The notes under the pieces were generated by a model that had not been told where the DNA came from, made no database searches, and saw only the letters and a program-made list of their open reading frames with translations. A stretch of 59,326 nt of DNA, taken from Paenibacillus oryzisoli (lineage in GTDB: Bacteria; Bacillota; Bacilli; Paenibacillales; NBRC-103111). The stretch lies in NCBI RefSeq assembly GCF_001653565.1, contig NZ_LYPB01000061.1, positions 356-59,681 of the forward strand, written 5' to 3'. This document shows, in pieces, positions 25,328 to 34,591 of the stretch. Position 1 is the first letter of the stretch; every line of letters starts with the position of its first letter. The position numbers and the translations under genes were made by a program.

Positions 25328-26428
25328 ATGAGTAATCCCTATGTGGGTATTTTAGTTAACGATTCCTTGTTTGCAGGTATTCCTCTAGGGAACACACAAT
25401 ACGAAGCCATTCGCTTTTATGAGGATGCTGGCAAACACTTCGGCTTAACGCCTTGTTATTTTCGAATTCAAGATGTTCATTTGAAAACGATGAAAGTATA
25501 TGCCTATGTACAGGAGGGCCACCAATTTAAAAGAAAATGGTCCGATCTCCCCAAAGTCATTCATAATCGTGCTATCTATTTGGACGCCGCTTCAGCTAGA
25601 GTTCTGCAAAAGTGGACAGAGCAAGGCGTAACGATCTTCAATCATTGGAACCGCTACAGCAAAATGCGCATTCATACACTGCTCATGAAAAATGAGCAAA
25701 TTCGCCCACATCTTCCCTGTACATTTCCCGCTACCGTTGAAAATGTGAAAGTTATGATGGACACTTACGACTCCCTCATTATTAAGCCAACTAACTCCAG
25801 CATTGGACGCGGAGTGATGAAATTAGAAAAGCAAGGGAAAGCATGGAAACTCATCTATCCCATTAATCTAAAGCTGACCAACCGGCATTGGCGAACCTTA
25901 AGGTTTCGCCACCAATTGCCTCTGCTGCTTCGTCGAAGGATTCTCAAAAGCAACTATTTAATTCAACAATGCCTGCCTCTTGCTACGGTAAACGGATCCC
26001 CCTTTGATCTTCGCATTTCCGTTCAGCGTGGTCCTAGTGGAGATTGGGGGGTTACAGGTATAGTTGCCAAGATCGCGTCGCGTCAGCACTTCCTCACGAA
26101 TGTTGCGCAAGGTGGGAAAGTAGCTTCCTTAGCCGATATATTGAATAACCACTATCCACAGCTCGATCGAGAGGCTGTATGTCTACAGTTGACGAATTTC
26201 GCTATCCTCGTCGCCCAGCATCTTAGCACCGAATTGCCAAACTTAGCAGACCTCGGACTCGATATTGCCATGACGTCTGATGGCTATCCGCTATTTATTG
26301 AATGCAACAGCAAGGATCAACGTTACAGTTTTCGCGAGGCAGAGATGCAGGATTGTTGGAAAGCCACCTACTTCAACCCTATGGGTTACGCCAAGTTCAT
26401 TATTAGCGGCGGCACGCCGCCGTGCTAG
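25328..26428 (+). CDS. YheC/YheD-family endospore coat-associated ATP-grasp protein
   Basis: A 366-residue protein of the YheC/YheD family, known as coat-associated proteins in Bacillus endospores, with an ATP-grasp fold. Visible: VGILVNDSLFAGIPLGNTQYEAIRFY, FNHWNRYSKMRIHTLLMKN, the ATP-loop region LIIKPTNSSIGRGVMKLEK, a basic stretch, FDLRISVQRGPSGDWGVTGIVAK and LGLDIAMTSDGYPLFIECNSKDQR. The ATG at 25328 follows AGAGGGAGTGAAGTC; the longer open frame to 25235 would read through the predicted sigma-K promoter. Substrate of the putative ligase is unknown. A decayed copy of part of a related gene lies just after its terminator. Confidence 0.9.
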   Translation: MSNPYVGILVNDSLFAGIPLGNTQYEAIRFYEDAGKHFGLTPCYFRIQDVHLKTMKVYAYVQEGHQFKRKWSDLPKVIHNRAIYLDAASARVLQKWTEQGVTIFNHWNRYSKMRIHTLLMKNEQIRPHLPCTFPATVENVKVMMDTYDSLIIKPTNSSIGRGVMKLEKQGKAWKLIYPINLKLTNRHWRTLRFRHQLPLLLRRRILKSNYLIQQCLPLATVNGSPFDLRISVQRGPSGDWGVTGIVAKIASRQHFLTNVAQGGKVASLADILNNHYPQLDREAVCLQLTNFAILVAQHLSTELPNLADLGLDIAMTSDGYPLFIECNSKDQRYSFREAEMQDCWKATYFNPMGYAKFIISGGTPPC

Positions 26429-26461
26429 TGAGCTTGGCGGGCTGAGCAAATAAGCCAAAAA

Positions 26462-26505
26462 AAGCACCGTATCTCCAAGTTCACTCGGAGTACGGTGCTT
26501 TTTTT
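26462..26505 (+). terminator. Rho-independent terminator of the YheC/D-like gene
   Basis: AAGCACCGTA pairs with TACGGTGCTT, extended by CTCC/GGAG around a small bulge, and is followed by a T7 run. Confidence 0.9.
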
Positions 26506-26511
26506 GAGAGT

Positions 26512-26571
26512 TATATTGAATAACGACTATCCATAGCTTGATCGAGAGCTTGTACATCAACCGTTGACGGA
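26512..26571 (+). pseudogene. Remnant of a second yheC/D-like gene
   Basis: These 60 bases align without gaps to 26137-26196 inside the YheC/D-like gene (about 50 of 60 identical), then similarity stops. It is a fragment left after duplication or recombination, lying directly after the terminator. No open frame with a start is kept. Confidence 0.7.
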
Positions 26572-26641
26572 GGGAGAGATGCTGGGGCTCACGGGAGGCG
26601 GGTCTCGGTCAGATACAGGTGCTTGGCGAGATGAGGGGCTT

Positions 26642-26695
26642 GCTGAGATGCTGGGGCTTGCTGAGATGCTGGGGCTTGCTGAGATGCTGGGGCTT
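26642..26695. repeat. Three perfect 18-bp tandem repeats
   Basis: GCTGAGATGCTGGGGCTT is repeated three times without change, with degenerate copies at 26578-26641. Eighteen is a multiple of three, so it may descend from coding DNA. No gene is supported here. Confidence 0.85.
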
Positions 26696-27000
26696 GGCGG
26701 CAGACAGTCCTCGCTTGGACGGGGGCACCCACCTACCTTTTCGTGGGATTAACTGTAAAAAGTACAGCTATTCTCGCGAATAAATCCTCTCTGCGAAGAA
26801 TAAATGGAAAACCTACAGCTATTTCCAGTCATCTTCCTCATTTACGGTGAAAACCTAGAAATTAACTACATATTTTCCATTTAAAATCAAAATTTGGATG
26901 AAAACTAGAAATTTAGATGTACATTTTCCAGTTAATTGATTACTCCATACATGTTGTCCCTAATGTAAGCCCAGTTGGCAAGATGGGCTGCATTCCAATA

Positions 27001-27247
27001 CTGAGTTGAAGGGATAGTGGCTGTAGAGTAAAGTTCGCCTTCTGAGTTGATGGGATAGTGGCTATAAAGTAGCTAGATTGGTGGGGGCTGCATGTGCCAT
27101 GTTCACCTTCCTGAGTCGATGGGATAGTGGCTATAGAATAGCTTGTTGGTGGAGGCTGCATGTGCCGCATTCACCTACCTGAGTTGAATGGATAGAAGCT
27201 GTAGAGTTGCTAGGTTGGCAGGTACCGAATGAGCAGCGTTCCCGGGC
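27001..27247. repeat. Degenerate 68-69-bp tandem repeat in non-coding spacer
   Basis: Copies of CTGAGTTGATGGGATAGTGG start at 27001 (short unit), 27042, 27111 and 27179, with shared internal TGGGGGCTGCATGTGCC. The remainder of the 933-bp spacer (26429-27361) holds a terminator, a gene remnant, 18-bp repeats and AT-rich DNA at 26760-26940; nothing else is evident. Confidence 0.75.
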
Positions 27248-27361
27248 TAAGTTAATGGAGCGAGGGGGAAATAACAGCTAGTTGCATTTATCCCCCCCCA
27301 CCGCTCTTCTATGTCGCGGACACTACGTAAATCACCATCACAGCACAGTGACTCTACTTCC

Positions 27362-28663
27362 TTACTTCGCACTAAGTGGCGCAAGCACCCGCTGAACCTC
27401 TGCATTGAGCAGCTTCGGATCCGGTGCAGTCACTGGTTGATCCTGAAGCTTATACTTCATCTTTAACTTATAGACCTGTTCCACACTCTGATCAATTGTG
27501 TCCATGGGAATCCGGCCCTCTTGAACAGCATTGCGCAATGCTTGAATAACCGCTATCGCTTTCTGCGGATCGTGACCGACCATCACGACATTGGATCCTG
27601 CGAGAACAGACTTCACGGCAGCTTCGCCCATTTCATAATTTTCCGCAATGGCGCCCATCGTCATATCATCTGTCATAATAAGTCCTTTGAATCCAAGCTC
27701 CTTGCGTAAAAGATCCGTCATGATCGTCTTCGACATCGAAGCTGGATATTTCACATCAATTTTTGGCAGCAAAATATGAGCGACCATAATCGCATCCGCC
27801 TGATGCTTGATGGCATCTGCAAATGGAATCAGCTCCAGCTTTCGCAAGCGATCGAGATCATTTTGAACAATGGGTAACCCAATATGTGAATCTACAGAAG
27901 TATCACCATGGCCTGGAAAATGCTTCACAACCGGAACGACCTTCATTTCTTGTATGCCATTCATCATTGGAATTCCAAAACTACTTACAAGCGCTGCATT
28001 TGCCCCAAACGAGCGATCACCAATTACTGGATTCTTAGGGTTACTATTGATATCCAAATCAGGCGCAAAATCCATATTAAGCCCATAGGCATTCAACTCT
28101 TTACCTAACAACTGACCGATTGTGTGAGCCAGCTCCGTTTTGCCCGACTTTCCAATCGTCTGACTTGTTGGTGTCTTGGAAATTTCATCAGGCAGACGCG
28201 TTACTCTGCCGCCTTCTTCGTCAACACCAAGCCAAAGTGGAAGCTTGTTCGCCCCATTCGCCTCCTTCAAATCATTCACTAAGCTCACTAATTGACTCGT
28301 ATCTTTCACATTCGGCTTATACAGAATAATGCCACCTACATGATAGATTGCAATCAATTTACGAGATTGTTCATTTATTGTGTATTCATCGATACCCGCA
28401 ATAATCAATTGCCCTAGCTTCTCATCGAGCGTCATCTTCGGGAAATTCACCGACGATGCAGGAGTTGCCGTAGGTGTAGGAGCAAGTGATGGGGTCGGTG
28501 TAGCCGTTGGTACAACAGTTGGCGAAACAGTTGCTGACGGCGTACTCGGTACGGGAGATCCACTTGGCGTAGCTTCATGACGTGTTGCGCAGCCCGACAT
28601 AAGGAGCACTAACCCGCCAATAACACCAATTCTACGCATGATTTGTGGTAAATTTCGTTTCAT
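27362..28663 (-). CDS. nagZ: Beta-N-acetylhexosaminidase (GH3), lipoprotein
   Basis: A lipoprotein glycosidase of family GH3 that removes N-acetylglucosamine from muropeptides in wall recycling. The start at 28663 (MKRNLPQIMRR) follows AGGTGACAAC; the open frame extends 16 codons further without a better site. Lipobox LLMSGC, then a Pro/Thr/Ser-rich linker (residues about 30-75). The NagZ signatures are LWLGVDEEGGRVTRLP, VVKHFPGHGDTSVDSHIGLP (His/Asp catalytic pair) and GLIMTDDMTMGAI (nucleophile Asp). A standard catalytic set is present. It lies apart from other wall genes. Confidence 0.92.
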   Translation of the reverse strand: MKRNLPQIMRRIGVIGGLVLLMSGCATRHEATPSGSPVPSTPSATVSPTVVPTATPTPSLAPTPTATPASSVNFPKMTLDEKLGQLIIAGIDEYTINEQSRKLIAIYHVGGIILYKPNVKDTSQLVSLVNDLKEANGANKLPLWLGVDEEGGRVTRLPDEISKTPTSQTIGKSGKTELAHTIGQLLGKELNAYGLNMDFAPDLDINSNPKNPVIGDRSFGANAALVSSFGIPMMNGIQEMKVVPVVKHFPGHGDTSVDSHIGLPIVQNDLDRLRKLELIPFADAIKHQADAIMVAHILLPKIDVKYPASMSKTIMTDLLRKELGFKGLIMTDDMTMGAIAENYEMGEAAVKSVLAGSNVVMVGHDPQKAIAVIQALRNAVQEGRIPMDTIDQSVEQVYKLKMKYKLQDQPVTAPDPKLLNAEVQRVLAPLSAK

Positions 28664-28739
28664 GTTGTCACCTGCCTTTACTTTCACAGTCACTACATGT
28701 AATAGACGCACGATGCATGGAAATCGTTGAATTGCCAGT

Positions 28740-29036
28740 TTACTCGCTGCGAAGCTCTCTTAAAAAACAATGAAGCAACATATATATGCCATATGCCCCT
28801 AAGTACCCACCCGTGAACAAAAACAGCTTGTTCGTAAAAACAACATGGATGTTCGTCATGAAAACCGTGTCATCCTGAAGAATTTGGTACACATTCGTGG
28901 AACTAATTGCACCAAATATATACGCACATAGCACCGCTGCCCCTGTGAATATATGTTTAATGGATTGTAGTAACCATGCACTAGCCAACATGACTAGCGG
29001 AATCAAAATAACAAAAATTACGATTATTATCGACAT
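28740..29036 (-). CDS. Small membrane protein of unknown function
   Basis: A 98-residue protein with three predicted membrane segments (IIIVIFVILIPLVMLASAWL; FTGAAVLCAYIFGAI; LFLFTGGYLGAYGIYMLLHC). The start at 29036 follows GAAGAGGTGAACGCGACA; a longer frame reaches 29129 without a comparable site. Not recognised. It lies 76 bp upstream of the NagZ-like gene on the same strand. Confidence 0.6.
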   Translation of the reverse strand: MSIIIVIFVILIPLVMLASAWLLQSIKHIFTGAAVLCAYIFGAISSTNVYQILQDDTVFMTNIHVVFTNKLFLFTGGYLGAYGIYMLLHCFLRELRSE

Positions 29037-29239
29037 TGTCGCGTTCACCTCTTCAACAGCATTGACGAATTTGCTGTCGAAAATACAGAAACTTACTGGG
29101 CTAATCCCAAGGAATTGAACAATAGACAATTGATTCTTTTATCTTTCTGTGGCAAGATTAGCGAAGAACCGCTAATAGGAAACTTTGTGCTGAGGCCAAA
29201 GTCCTTCCTAACCAACGAATGAACAGGAGTTTATGATCT

Positions 29240-30028
29240 ATGTCTAAGCCTTTTTTTCGACTACTGACTGAGTTGTCTTCACGCAAATGGGTCTCCCAAC
29301 TAACAGGTGCCCTTGCTCGTTCCAAAGTAAGCCGACTCTTTATCCCTCGTTTTGCCCAAACATATGGCATTCGTATTGAAGATGCTGAAAAGCATATCAA
29401 GGAGTATAGATCCCTGAATGATTTCTTCACTCGGAGATTGAAGCCAGGTTTGCGCCCCATTCATGAAGACACAACACGCGTTGTAAGTCCAGTTGATGCC
29501 ATGATCACTGGTATCGGTGATATTAAAGAAGGTTTGATCGTCAATGTCAAAGGTCAAGACTACACGATCGACGAGCTGCTAAATCGCTCCCCACGGACAG
29601 TCAATTACAATAATGGCTTTTATTTCGTTCTGTATCTGAGTCCAACCGATTATCACCGAATTCATTCACCAATTTCTGGGGATATTCTAGAGAAAGAACA
29701 TGTCCTTGGGAAAGTGTATCCCGTTAACGAATTCGGGCTGCGCCACATGAAACGTGTACTTAGCCGCAACGAGCGATTGATTACATTCATTCAACATGCT
29801 ACTGGCGAAGTCGCTGTTGTCAAAGTCGGCGCTCTGAACGTAAGCTCCATTCAATATGTAACACCACTTCCAAAAACACTTGAACGTGGTCAAGAGCTTG
29901 CTTATTTCGAGTTCGGCTCCACAGTCGTTTTGTTATTTGAAGATGGCATGTTCGAAGCACGCCCTGATTTAAAGCTCGGCTCCAAAGTGAAAATGGGCGA
30001 AGACCTCGGACGTTTCTTAGACACCTAG
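29240..30028 (+). CDS. psd: Phosphatidylserine decarboxylase
   Basis: Converts phosphatidylserine to phosphatidylethanolamine at the membrane. The proenzyme cleaves itself in the GST motif (G226-S227-T228 in FEFGSTVVLLFE), making a pyruvoyl group from the serine. D86 (SPVDAM) and H142 (YHRIHSP) complete the self-processing triad. Length 262 is normal. The start follows CAGGAG. The next gene begins 30 bp later, so the two may be cotranscribed. No pssA gene is adjacent. Confidence 0.95.
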   Translation: MSKPFFRLLTELSSRKWVSQLTGALARSKVSRLFIPRFAQTYGIRIEDAEKHIKEYRSLNDFFTRRLKPGLRPIHEDTTRVVSPVDAMITGIGDIKEGLIVNVKGQDYTIDELLNRSPRTVNYNNGFYFVLYLSPTDYHRIHSPISGDILEKEHVLGKVYPVNEFGLRHMKRVLSRNERLITFIQHATGEVAVVKVGALNVSSIQYVTPLPKTLERGQELAYFEFGSTVVLLFEDGMFEARPDLKLGSKVKMGEDLGRFLDT

Positions 30029-30057
30029 TCGGGAATCAGAACCTGAGAGGAGAAACC

Positions 30058-31317
30058 ATGGCATCCATTTCAACACCATCTCCTAACCATAGCTCGAAGA
30101 GCATGCAAGGAACGGGAGATATCAAACCTACTGTTTATCGGATTTTACTCGCTATTGGGCTTGTACATTTGCTCAATGATTCCATTCAATCCGTGATTCC
30201 GGCTATTTTCCCCATTCTGAAAGATGAAATGGGACTCAGTTACGCACAAGTCGGCTGGGTGCAATTCGCGATTAACTTTACAGCATCCATCATGCAGCCT
30301 GTTGTTGGACTCTATACGGACCGCAAGCCATCGCCCTACATGCTGCCAATTGGGATGACATCGACCTTGATCGGCATGCTGTTGCTAGCATTTGCTCATT
30401 CGTATTGGGTAGTCCTTTTGTCTGTCTGTTTTGTCGGACTTGGCTCTGCTGCCTTCCATCCGGAGGGCTCACGTGTTTCGCATATGGCAGCTGGAAATCG
30501 CAAAGGTCTCGCCCAATCGATCTTCCAAGTCGGCGGTAACGCCGGTCAGTCATTGGCTCCGATTATGACCAAATGGATCTTCATTCCGCTAGGATTGTTT
30601 GGTTCCATCTGGTTTACTGGTGTCGCGGCTATCGCGATTGCTGTCCAATTATACATAGCTCGTTGGTACAAGATTGTCCTGCAAGACGCACCCGTGAAGG
30701 CCAAAACTGTGGTAAAACGTGTTGTTAGTCCGCAGCGACGCAAGCAAGTCATGTTCGCGATCTCTGTATTAATCTTCCTTGTGTTCGTTCGTTCTTGGTA
30801 TGGCGCGGCGATGAGCGGTTATTTCGCTTTCTTCCTACAAGATACATACGGGATATCCATTGACCGCGCACAAAATTTCATTTTCTTATTCCTAGCGGCT
30901 GGAGCCGTTGGTACGTTCTTTGGCGGACCGATTGCAGACCGCTTCGGGAAGCGTAATGTCATTTTCTTTTCCATGTTAGGATCAGCACCATTCGCTTTAC
31001 TACTACCGCATGTGACCGTTGGTTGGGCGTACGTGTTGCTCGTGATTATCGGTGTAATTCTGTTATCTAGCTTCTCTGTTACCGTCGTGTATGCACAAAT
31101 GCTTTTTCCTGGCAAAGTAGGAACGGTATCCGGCCTCATTACGGGATTAGCCTTTGGTCTTGGCGGAATCGGAAGCGTCGTGTTAGGCAACCTGTGTGAT
31201 GCCATCGGAACTGGCCGTGTCATGGAATTATGCGCATTTCTCCCCTTGCTAGGCATCCTTACTTTCTTGCTTCCGACCGATCGTAAGTTGAAGGAATGGA
31301 CAGAAGAACAAGCTTAA
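30058..31317 (+). CDS. MFS transporter, fosmidomycin-resistance (Fsr) type
   Basis: A 419-residue major facilitator with twelve predicted membrane segments. The N-terminal sequence GLVHLLNDSIQSVIPAIFPILKD and DRKPSPYMLPIGM and the SAAFHPEGSRVSHMAAG block are typical of the Fsr-like efflux family. The start follows GAGAGGAGAAACC. It follows psd closely and ends at a strong terminator. Substrate cannot be inferred; fosmidomycin is the family's reference drug only. Confidence 0.88.
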   Translation: MASISTPSPNHSSKSMQGTGDIKPTVYRILLAIGLVHLLNDSIQSVIPAIFPILKDEMGLSYAQVGWVQFAINFTASIMQPVVGLYTDRKPSPYMLPIGMTSTLIGMLLLAFAHSYWVVLLSVCFVGLGSAAFHPEGSRVSHMAAGNRKGLAQSIFQVGGNAGQSLAPIMTKWIFIPLGLFGSIWFTGVAAIAIAVQLYIARWYKIVLQDAPVKAKTVVKRVVSPQRRKQVMFAISVLIFLVFVRSWYGAAMSGYFAFFLQDTYGISIDRAQNFIFLFLAAGAVGTFFGGPIADRFGKRNVIFFSMLGSAPFALLLPHVTVGWAYVLLVIIGVILLSSFSVTVVYAQMLFPGKVGTVSGLITGLAFGLGGIGSVVLGNLCDAIGTGRVMELCAFLPLLGILTFLLPTDRKLKEWTEEQA

Positions 31318-31323
31318 CCTAAT

Positions 31324-31374
31324 AAAAAGCAGTTCGGCACGCTGGATCAGCGTTGTACCGAACTGCTTTTTTTT
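31324..31374. terminator. Bidirectional terminator
   Basis: AAAAAGCAGTTCGG pairs with CCGAACTGCTTTTT around an inner ACGCT/AGCGT stem. Placed between the convergent MFS gene and malic enzyme gene, with A and T runs on the two sides, it can serve both. Confidence 0.88.
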
Positions 31375-31377
31375 CAA

Positions 31378-32817
31378 TTAGATGTGATGAGCTTCATTTA
31401 CCTCACGTTGGCTGCGGCGACGCGCAACACCTGATTCAAACGCCGCTTCCATAACGGCTTCTCTAACCTTCTCGACCACAGCGTGATTGAACACGCTCGG
31501 AATAATGTAGTACTCGTTCAGCTCGTCCTCATTCACAACAGCAGCAATTGCTTTAGCAGCAGCCAGCTTCATCTCCTGTGTAATCTTGGATGCTCGGCAG
31601 TCCAACACGCCGCGGAAAATTCCTGGAAAACAAAGCACATTGTTGATTTGATTCGGATAATCCGAACGTCCTGTTGCCATGACGCGAACATAAGGTTCTG
31701 CTTCTTCTGGCGTGATTTCCGGCGTAGGATTGGCCATTGCGAAAACAATCGGATCTGTGGCCATACGTTTCACATCATCTTGCTTCAGAACGCCTGGTCC
31801 GGAAAGACCGATGAAAATATCTGCACCTGAGATGACATCAGATAATGTACCACGTTCTAATCCAGGATTCGTATTCTCAGCGTACCACCCCCACGCCTTG
31901 TTCGTGAAATCATCGCCTCGTACGATAGCCCCTTGACGATCTACACCAATGACATTGGTAACCCCTGCTGAGAGCAACATTTTGGTACATGCAATACCTG
32001 CAGCCCCGATACCTGTGATAACTACTTTACATGACTCTAATTGCTTACCTACCAGCTTGACCGCATTTAACAGGCCAGCTAGAATAACTACCGCTGTTCC
32101 ATGCTGATCATCATGAAAGACAGGAATATCAAGTTCATTAATTAAGCGTTCTTCGATTTCAAAACAACGCGGGGAAGAAATATCTTCCAAATTAATGCCG
32201 CCAAATCCTGGCGCAATCGCCTTCACTGTACGAATGATTTCTTCGGTATCTTGGGTATCCAAACAAATGGGGAACGCATCTACGCCTGCCATTTGTTTAA
32301 ATAGCATTGCTTTCCCTTCCATCACGGGCATTGCCGCTTCCGGTCCAATGTTCCCAAGTCCTAAGACAGCTGTTCCATCTGAAACGACAGCAACGGTATT
32401 TCTTTTAATCGTCAAGGAATGTGCCTTACTCGGATCTTCATGGATCGCCATACAAACCCTGGCAACTCCTGGTGTATATACGCGGGATAAATCGTCCCGG
32501 TTTTTGATCGGTACTTTAGGGGTGACTTCGATTTTTCCACCCAAATGAAGCAGGAAGGTCTGATCAGACACGTTAATGATGCGGACACCTGGAATAACCT
32601 GTAGTGCTTTCGTTATTGTTTCCGTATGCTCGGGATCACTTACTTTGACTGTAATGTCACGTGTAGTCGTCGTTTTGCTAGCTCTTGTGACGTCAATCGC
32701 CACAATATCGCCGCCTGCATCACCAATGGCCGTTGCAATTCGCCCAAAGGTTACGAGTTCCTTATGTATTTCCAGTCGCACGATGACACTTGTGCCCCCA
32801 CCATTTAATCCAGCCAT
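31378..32817 (-). CDS. NAD-dependent malic enzyme with N-terminal ACT domain
   Basis: Decarboxylates malate to pyruvate, cytoplasmic. Residues about 8-80 form an ACT-like regulatory domain (VIVRLEIHKELVTFGRIATA), probably binding a small effector. The catalytic part contains RVYTPGVARVC, VSDGTAVLGLGNIGP, ISSPRCFEIE, FHDDQHGTAVV and GIGAAGIACTKM (dinucleotide binding). Length 479 matches the ACT-fused bacterial form. Single gene with its own terminator. Confidence 0.93.
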   Translation of the reverse strand: MAGLNGGGTSVIVRLEIHKELVTFGRIATAIGDAGGDIVAIDVTRASKTTTTRDITVKVSDPEHTETITKALQVIPGVRIINVSDQTFLLHLGGKIEVTPKVPIKNRDDLSRVYTPGVARVCMAIHEDPSKAHSLTIKRNTVAVVSDGTAVLGLGNIGPEAAMPVMEGKAMLFKQMAGVDAFPICLDTQDTEEIIRTVKAIAPGFGGINLEDISSPRCFEIEERLINELDIPVFHDDQHGTAVVILAGLLNAVKLVGKQLESCKVVITGIGAAGIACTKMLLSAGVTNVIGVDRQGAIVRGDDFTNKAWGWYAENTNPGLERGTLSDVISGADIFIGLSGPGVLKQDDVKRMATDPIVFAMANPTPEITPEEAEPYVRVMATGRSDYPNQINNVLCFPGIFRGVLDCRASKITQEMKLAAAKAIAAVVNEDELNEYYIIPSVFNHAVVEKVREAVMEAAFESGVARRRSQREVNEAHHI

Positions 32818-32990
32818 GAAAGGATCACTCCTACGATTTGTAATTTAATTGAACACATGTTAGATGATAACATACAACCTATGACAAACAAAGTTATCGC
32901 CAAGAAGACTTATCTTGCACAGTGATAGAGACTTTTTATGGTAAGGAAAAGAGGATTTGGTAAACGCATGGCATAGATGAGCCGACCAAG

Positions 32991-34460
32991 TTAACACAAG
33001 CCCACCGAAATGGAACGAAGCAAGGCGATTCCTTGCCTGATTTCAGCTTCTGTTAGATGGGCATAACCGAAGCAGACTCCCGCTCTGCCTGGCGGGAGTG
33101 CGTAATTGCCGGCGTCCGTCCAGGTCACGCCGACTGCAAGGCATGCGGCTGCATAAGCTGTGTAGGTGCGCAGGTCCCCGCGCCACCACCCGAACAGATG
33201 CAGCCCACTATCGCTGTCCACCCACTCGAAGAGGGTGGACAGATGCTCCTGCAGCAGCGCCTGCAGGAGCAGGAACTTGCTCGCGTACACCCGCCGCATG
33301 CGGCGCAGGTGTCGCTCGTAGCCGCCGCTCGCCATGAAGGCGGCGAGCGAGCGCTGTTCGAGCAGCCCCGTTGGGTGCGGCTCGTATAGCCGCTTCGCGG
33401 CTACAAAAGCATCGTGCAGCGCCTCCGGCAGCACGACATAGCCGATGCGCAGGTCCTGCAGCATCGTTTTGGAAAAGGTGCCGATGTAGACCACTCGGCC
33501 TTCTTGGTCTAACACCTTGAGCGGCTCAATCGGCCGCCCGCGGTGCCTGAACTCGCTGTCATAGTCGTCTTCGACGATGACAGCGCCTTGCTCCGCCGCC
33601 CAGCGCAGCAGGTGCTGGCGGCGCTCCAGGCCCAGCACCGCCCCCGTAGGGAATTGGCGGCTGGGCGTGACGAACAGCAGCCGCGCGTTCCACGGCTGCG
33701 GGATGAGCCCATGCCCGTCCACCGCCGCGTGGACGAGCACCCCCCCAGCCGCCAGCACAGCGCGGCTGGCGCCCTGATACCCGGGGCGCTCGAGCACCAC
33801 GGGATCGCCCGGGTTAACGAGCAGTTGGGTCAGCAGGGCTATCGCCTGCATCGACCCATTGACGATCACGATGCGCTCCGGAGGCGCATCGATGCCTCGC
33901 ATCCGCCGCAGATGCACCGCGATCGCTTCGCGAAGCGCGTAGTGCCCCTCCGCGATGTGGGCATCCGCTTGCGGCGACTCCGTCATCTGCCGCACCTGCT
34001 CGTACATGCCGCGGTTCCATGACTCCCGCGGGAACTGATCCATTTGCGGACGCCCTACGACGAACGCAATTTCTCGTCCTTTTGGAACACGTACGGATTC
34101 CTGCTCTTTCCCACGTTCCCCACCATCATCCTCGCCTTCGCTCACGCGGACGCCCCAAGCCGACAATTCTATATGCTTCCCCACCTTGCTCTTATACATC
34201 ACATAACCGTCCGCATAAACAACGAATGTACCTCTGCCAACATCCCCCTGCAAATATCCCTCAGCGATCAACATATCGTACACTTGATTCACCGTTCCCC
34301 GAGAAATACCCAGTTGTTTAGCCAAGTCTCGGCTAGAGGGCAATTTGGTATGGGACTGCAACTTATTTCCCACGATTTCATCGCGAAGCGCATGATACAA
34401 TGCAGCGTATTTACTAGGATATCGTGTGCAGTACGATTGGAAAGGCAAATAAAATGCCAT
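32991..34460 (-). CDS. MocR-family regulator (GntR helix-turn-helix plus aminotransferase domain)
   Basis: A 489-residue transcription factor of the MocR/PdxR/GabR group. Residues about 10-75 are a GntR winged helix (LPSSRDLAKQLGISRGTVNQVYDML), followed by an acidic linker and a class I aminotransferase-like domain that binds PLP (VEDDYDSEF; the Schiff-base lysine in GTFSKTMLQDLRIGY). The start at 34460 follows AGAGGTGGGTGT; the frame extends 32 codons more through the operator region. Codon usage is very GC-rich (33100-34050), unlike the flanking genes. Divergent from the GNAT gene, a likely target. Confidence 0.9.
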   Translation of the reverse strand: MAFYLPFQSYCTRYPSKYAALYHALRDEIVGNKLQSHTKLPSSRDLAKQLGISRGTVNQVYDMLIAEGYLQGDVGRGTFVVYADGYVMYKSKVGKHIELSAWGVRVSEGEDDGGERGKEQESVRVPKGREIAFVVGRPQMDQFPRESWNRGMYEQVRQMTESPQADAHIAEGHYALREAIAVHLRRMRGIDAPPERIVIVNGSMQAIALLTQLLVNPGDPVVLERPGYQGASRAVLAAGGVLVHAAVDGHGLIPQPWNARLLFVTPSRQFPTGAVLGLERRQHLLRWAAEQGAVIVEDDYDSEFRHRGRPIEPLKVLDQEGRVVYIGTFSKTMLQDLRIGYVVLPEALHDAFVAAKRLYEPHPTGLLEQRSLAAFMASGGYERHLRRMRRVYASKFLLLQALLQEHLSTLFEWVDSDSGLHLFGWWRGDLRTYTAYAAACLAVGVTWTDAGNYALPPGRAGVCFGYAHLTEAEIRQGIALLRSISVGLC

Positions 34461-34485
34461 ACACCCACCTCTATCTTTTTTTAAA

Positions 34486-34515
34486 TGGTACATAAAAATC
34501 GAGTCATATTGGTAC
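34486..34515. promoter_or_regulatory. Candidate MocR operator (direct repeats)
   Basis: TGGTAC occurs at 34486 and 34510, 24 bp apart, within ATGGTACATAA and TTGGTACTTAT. MocR/GabR-type proteins typically bind such direct repeats between themselves and a divergent gene. Located between the MocR start and the GNAT gene. Confidence 0.5.
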
Positions 34516-34591
34516 TTATTATGAATCCAATCATACAGTATGCTTACTATTATCACATTAAAATCATTTACGAGTAAGGAGAAATCAACCT

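Noticed and set aside
33057..34022. Long rightward frames opposite the MocR gene
   Set aside because: GC-rich antisense shadows, a usual result of strong third-position GC bias; no domains.
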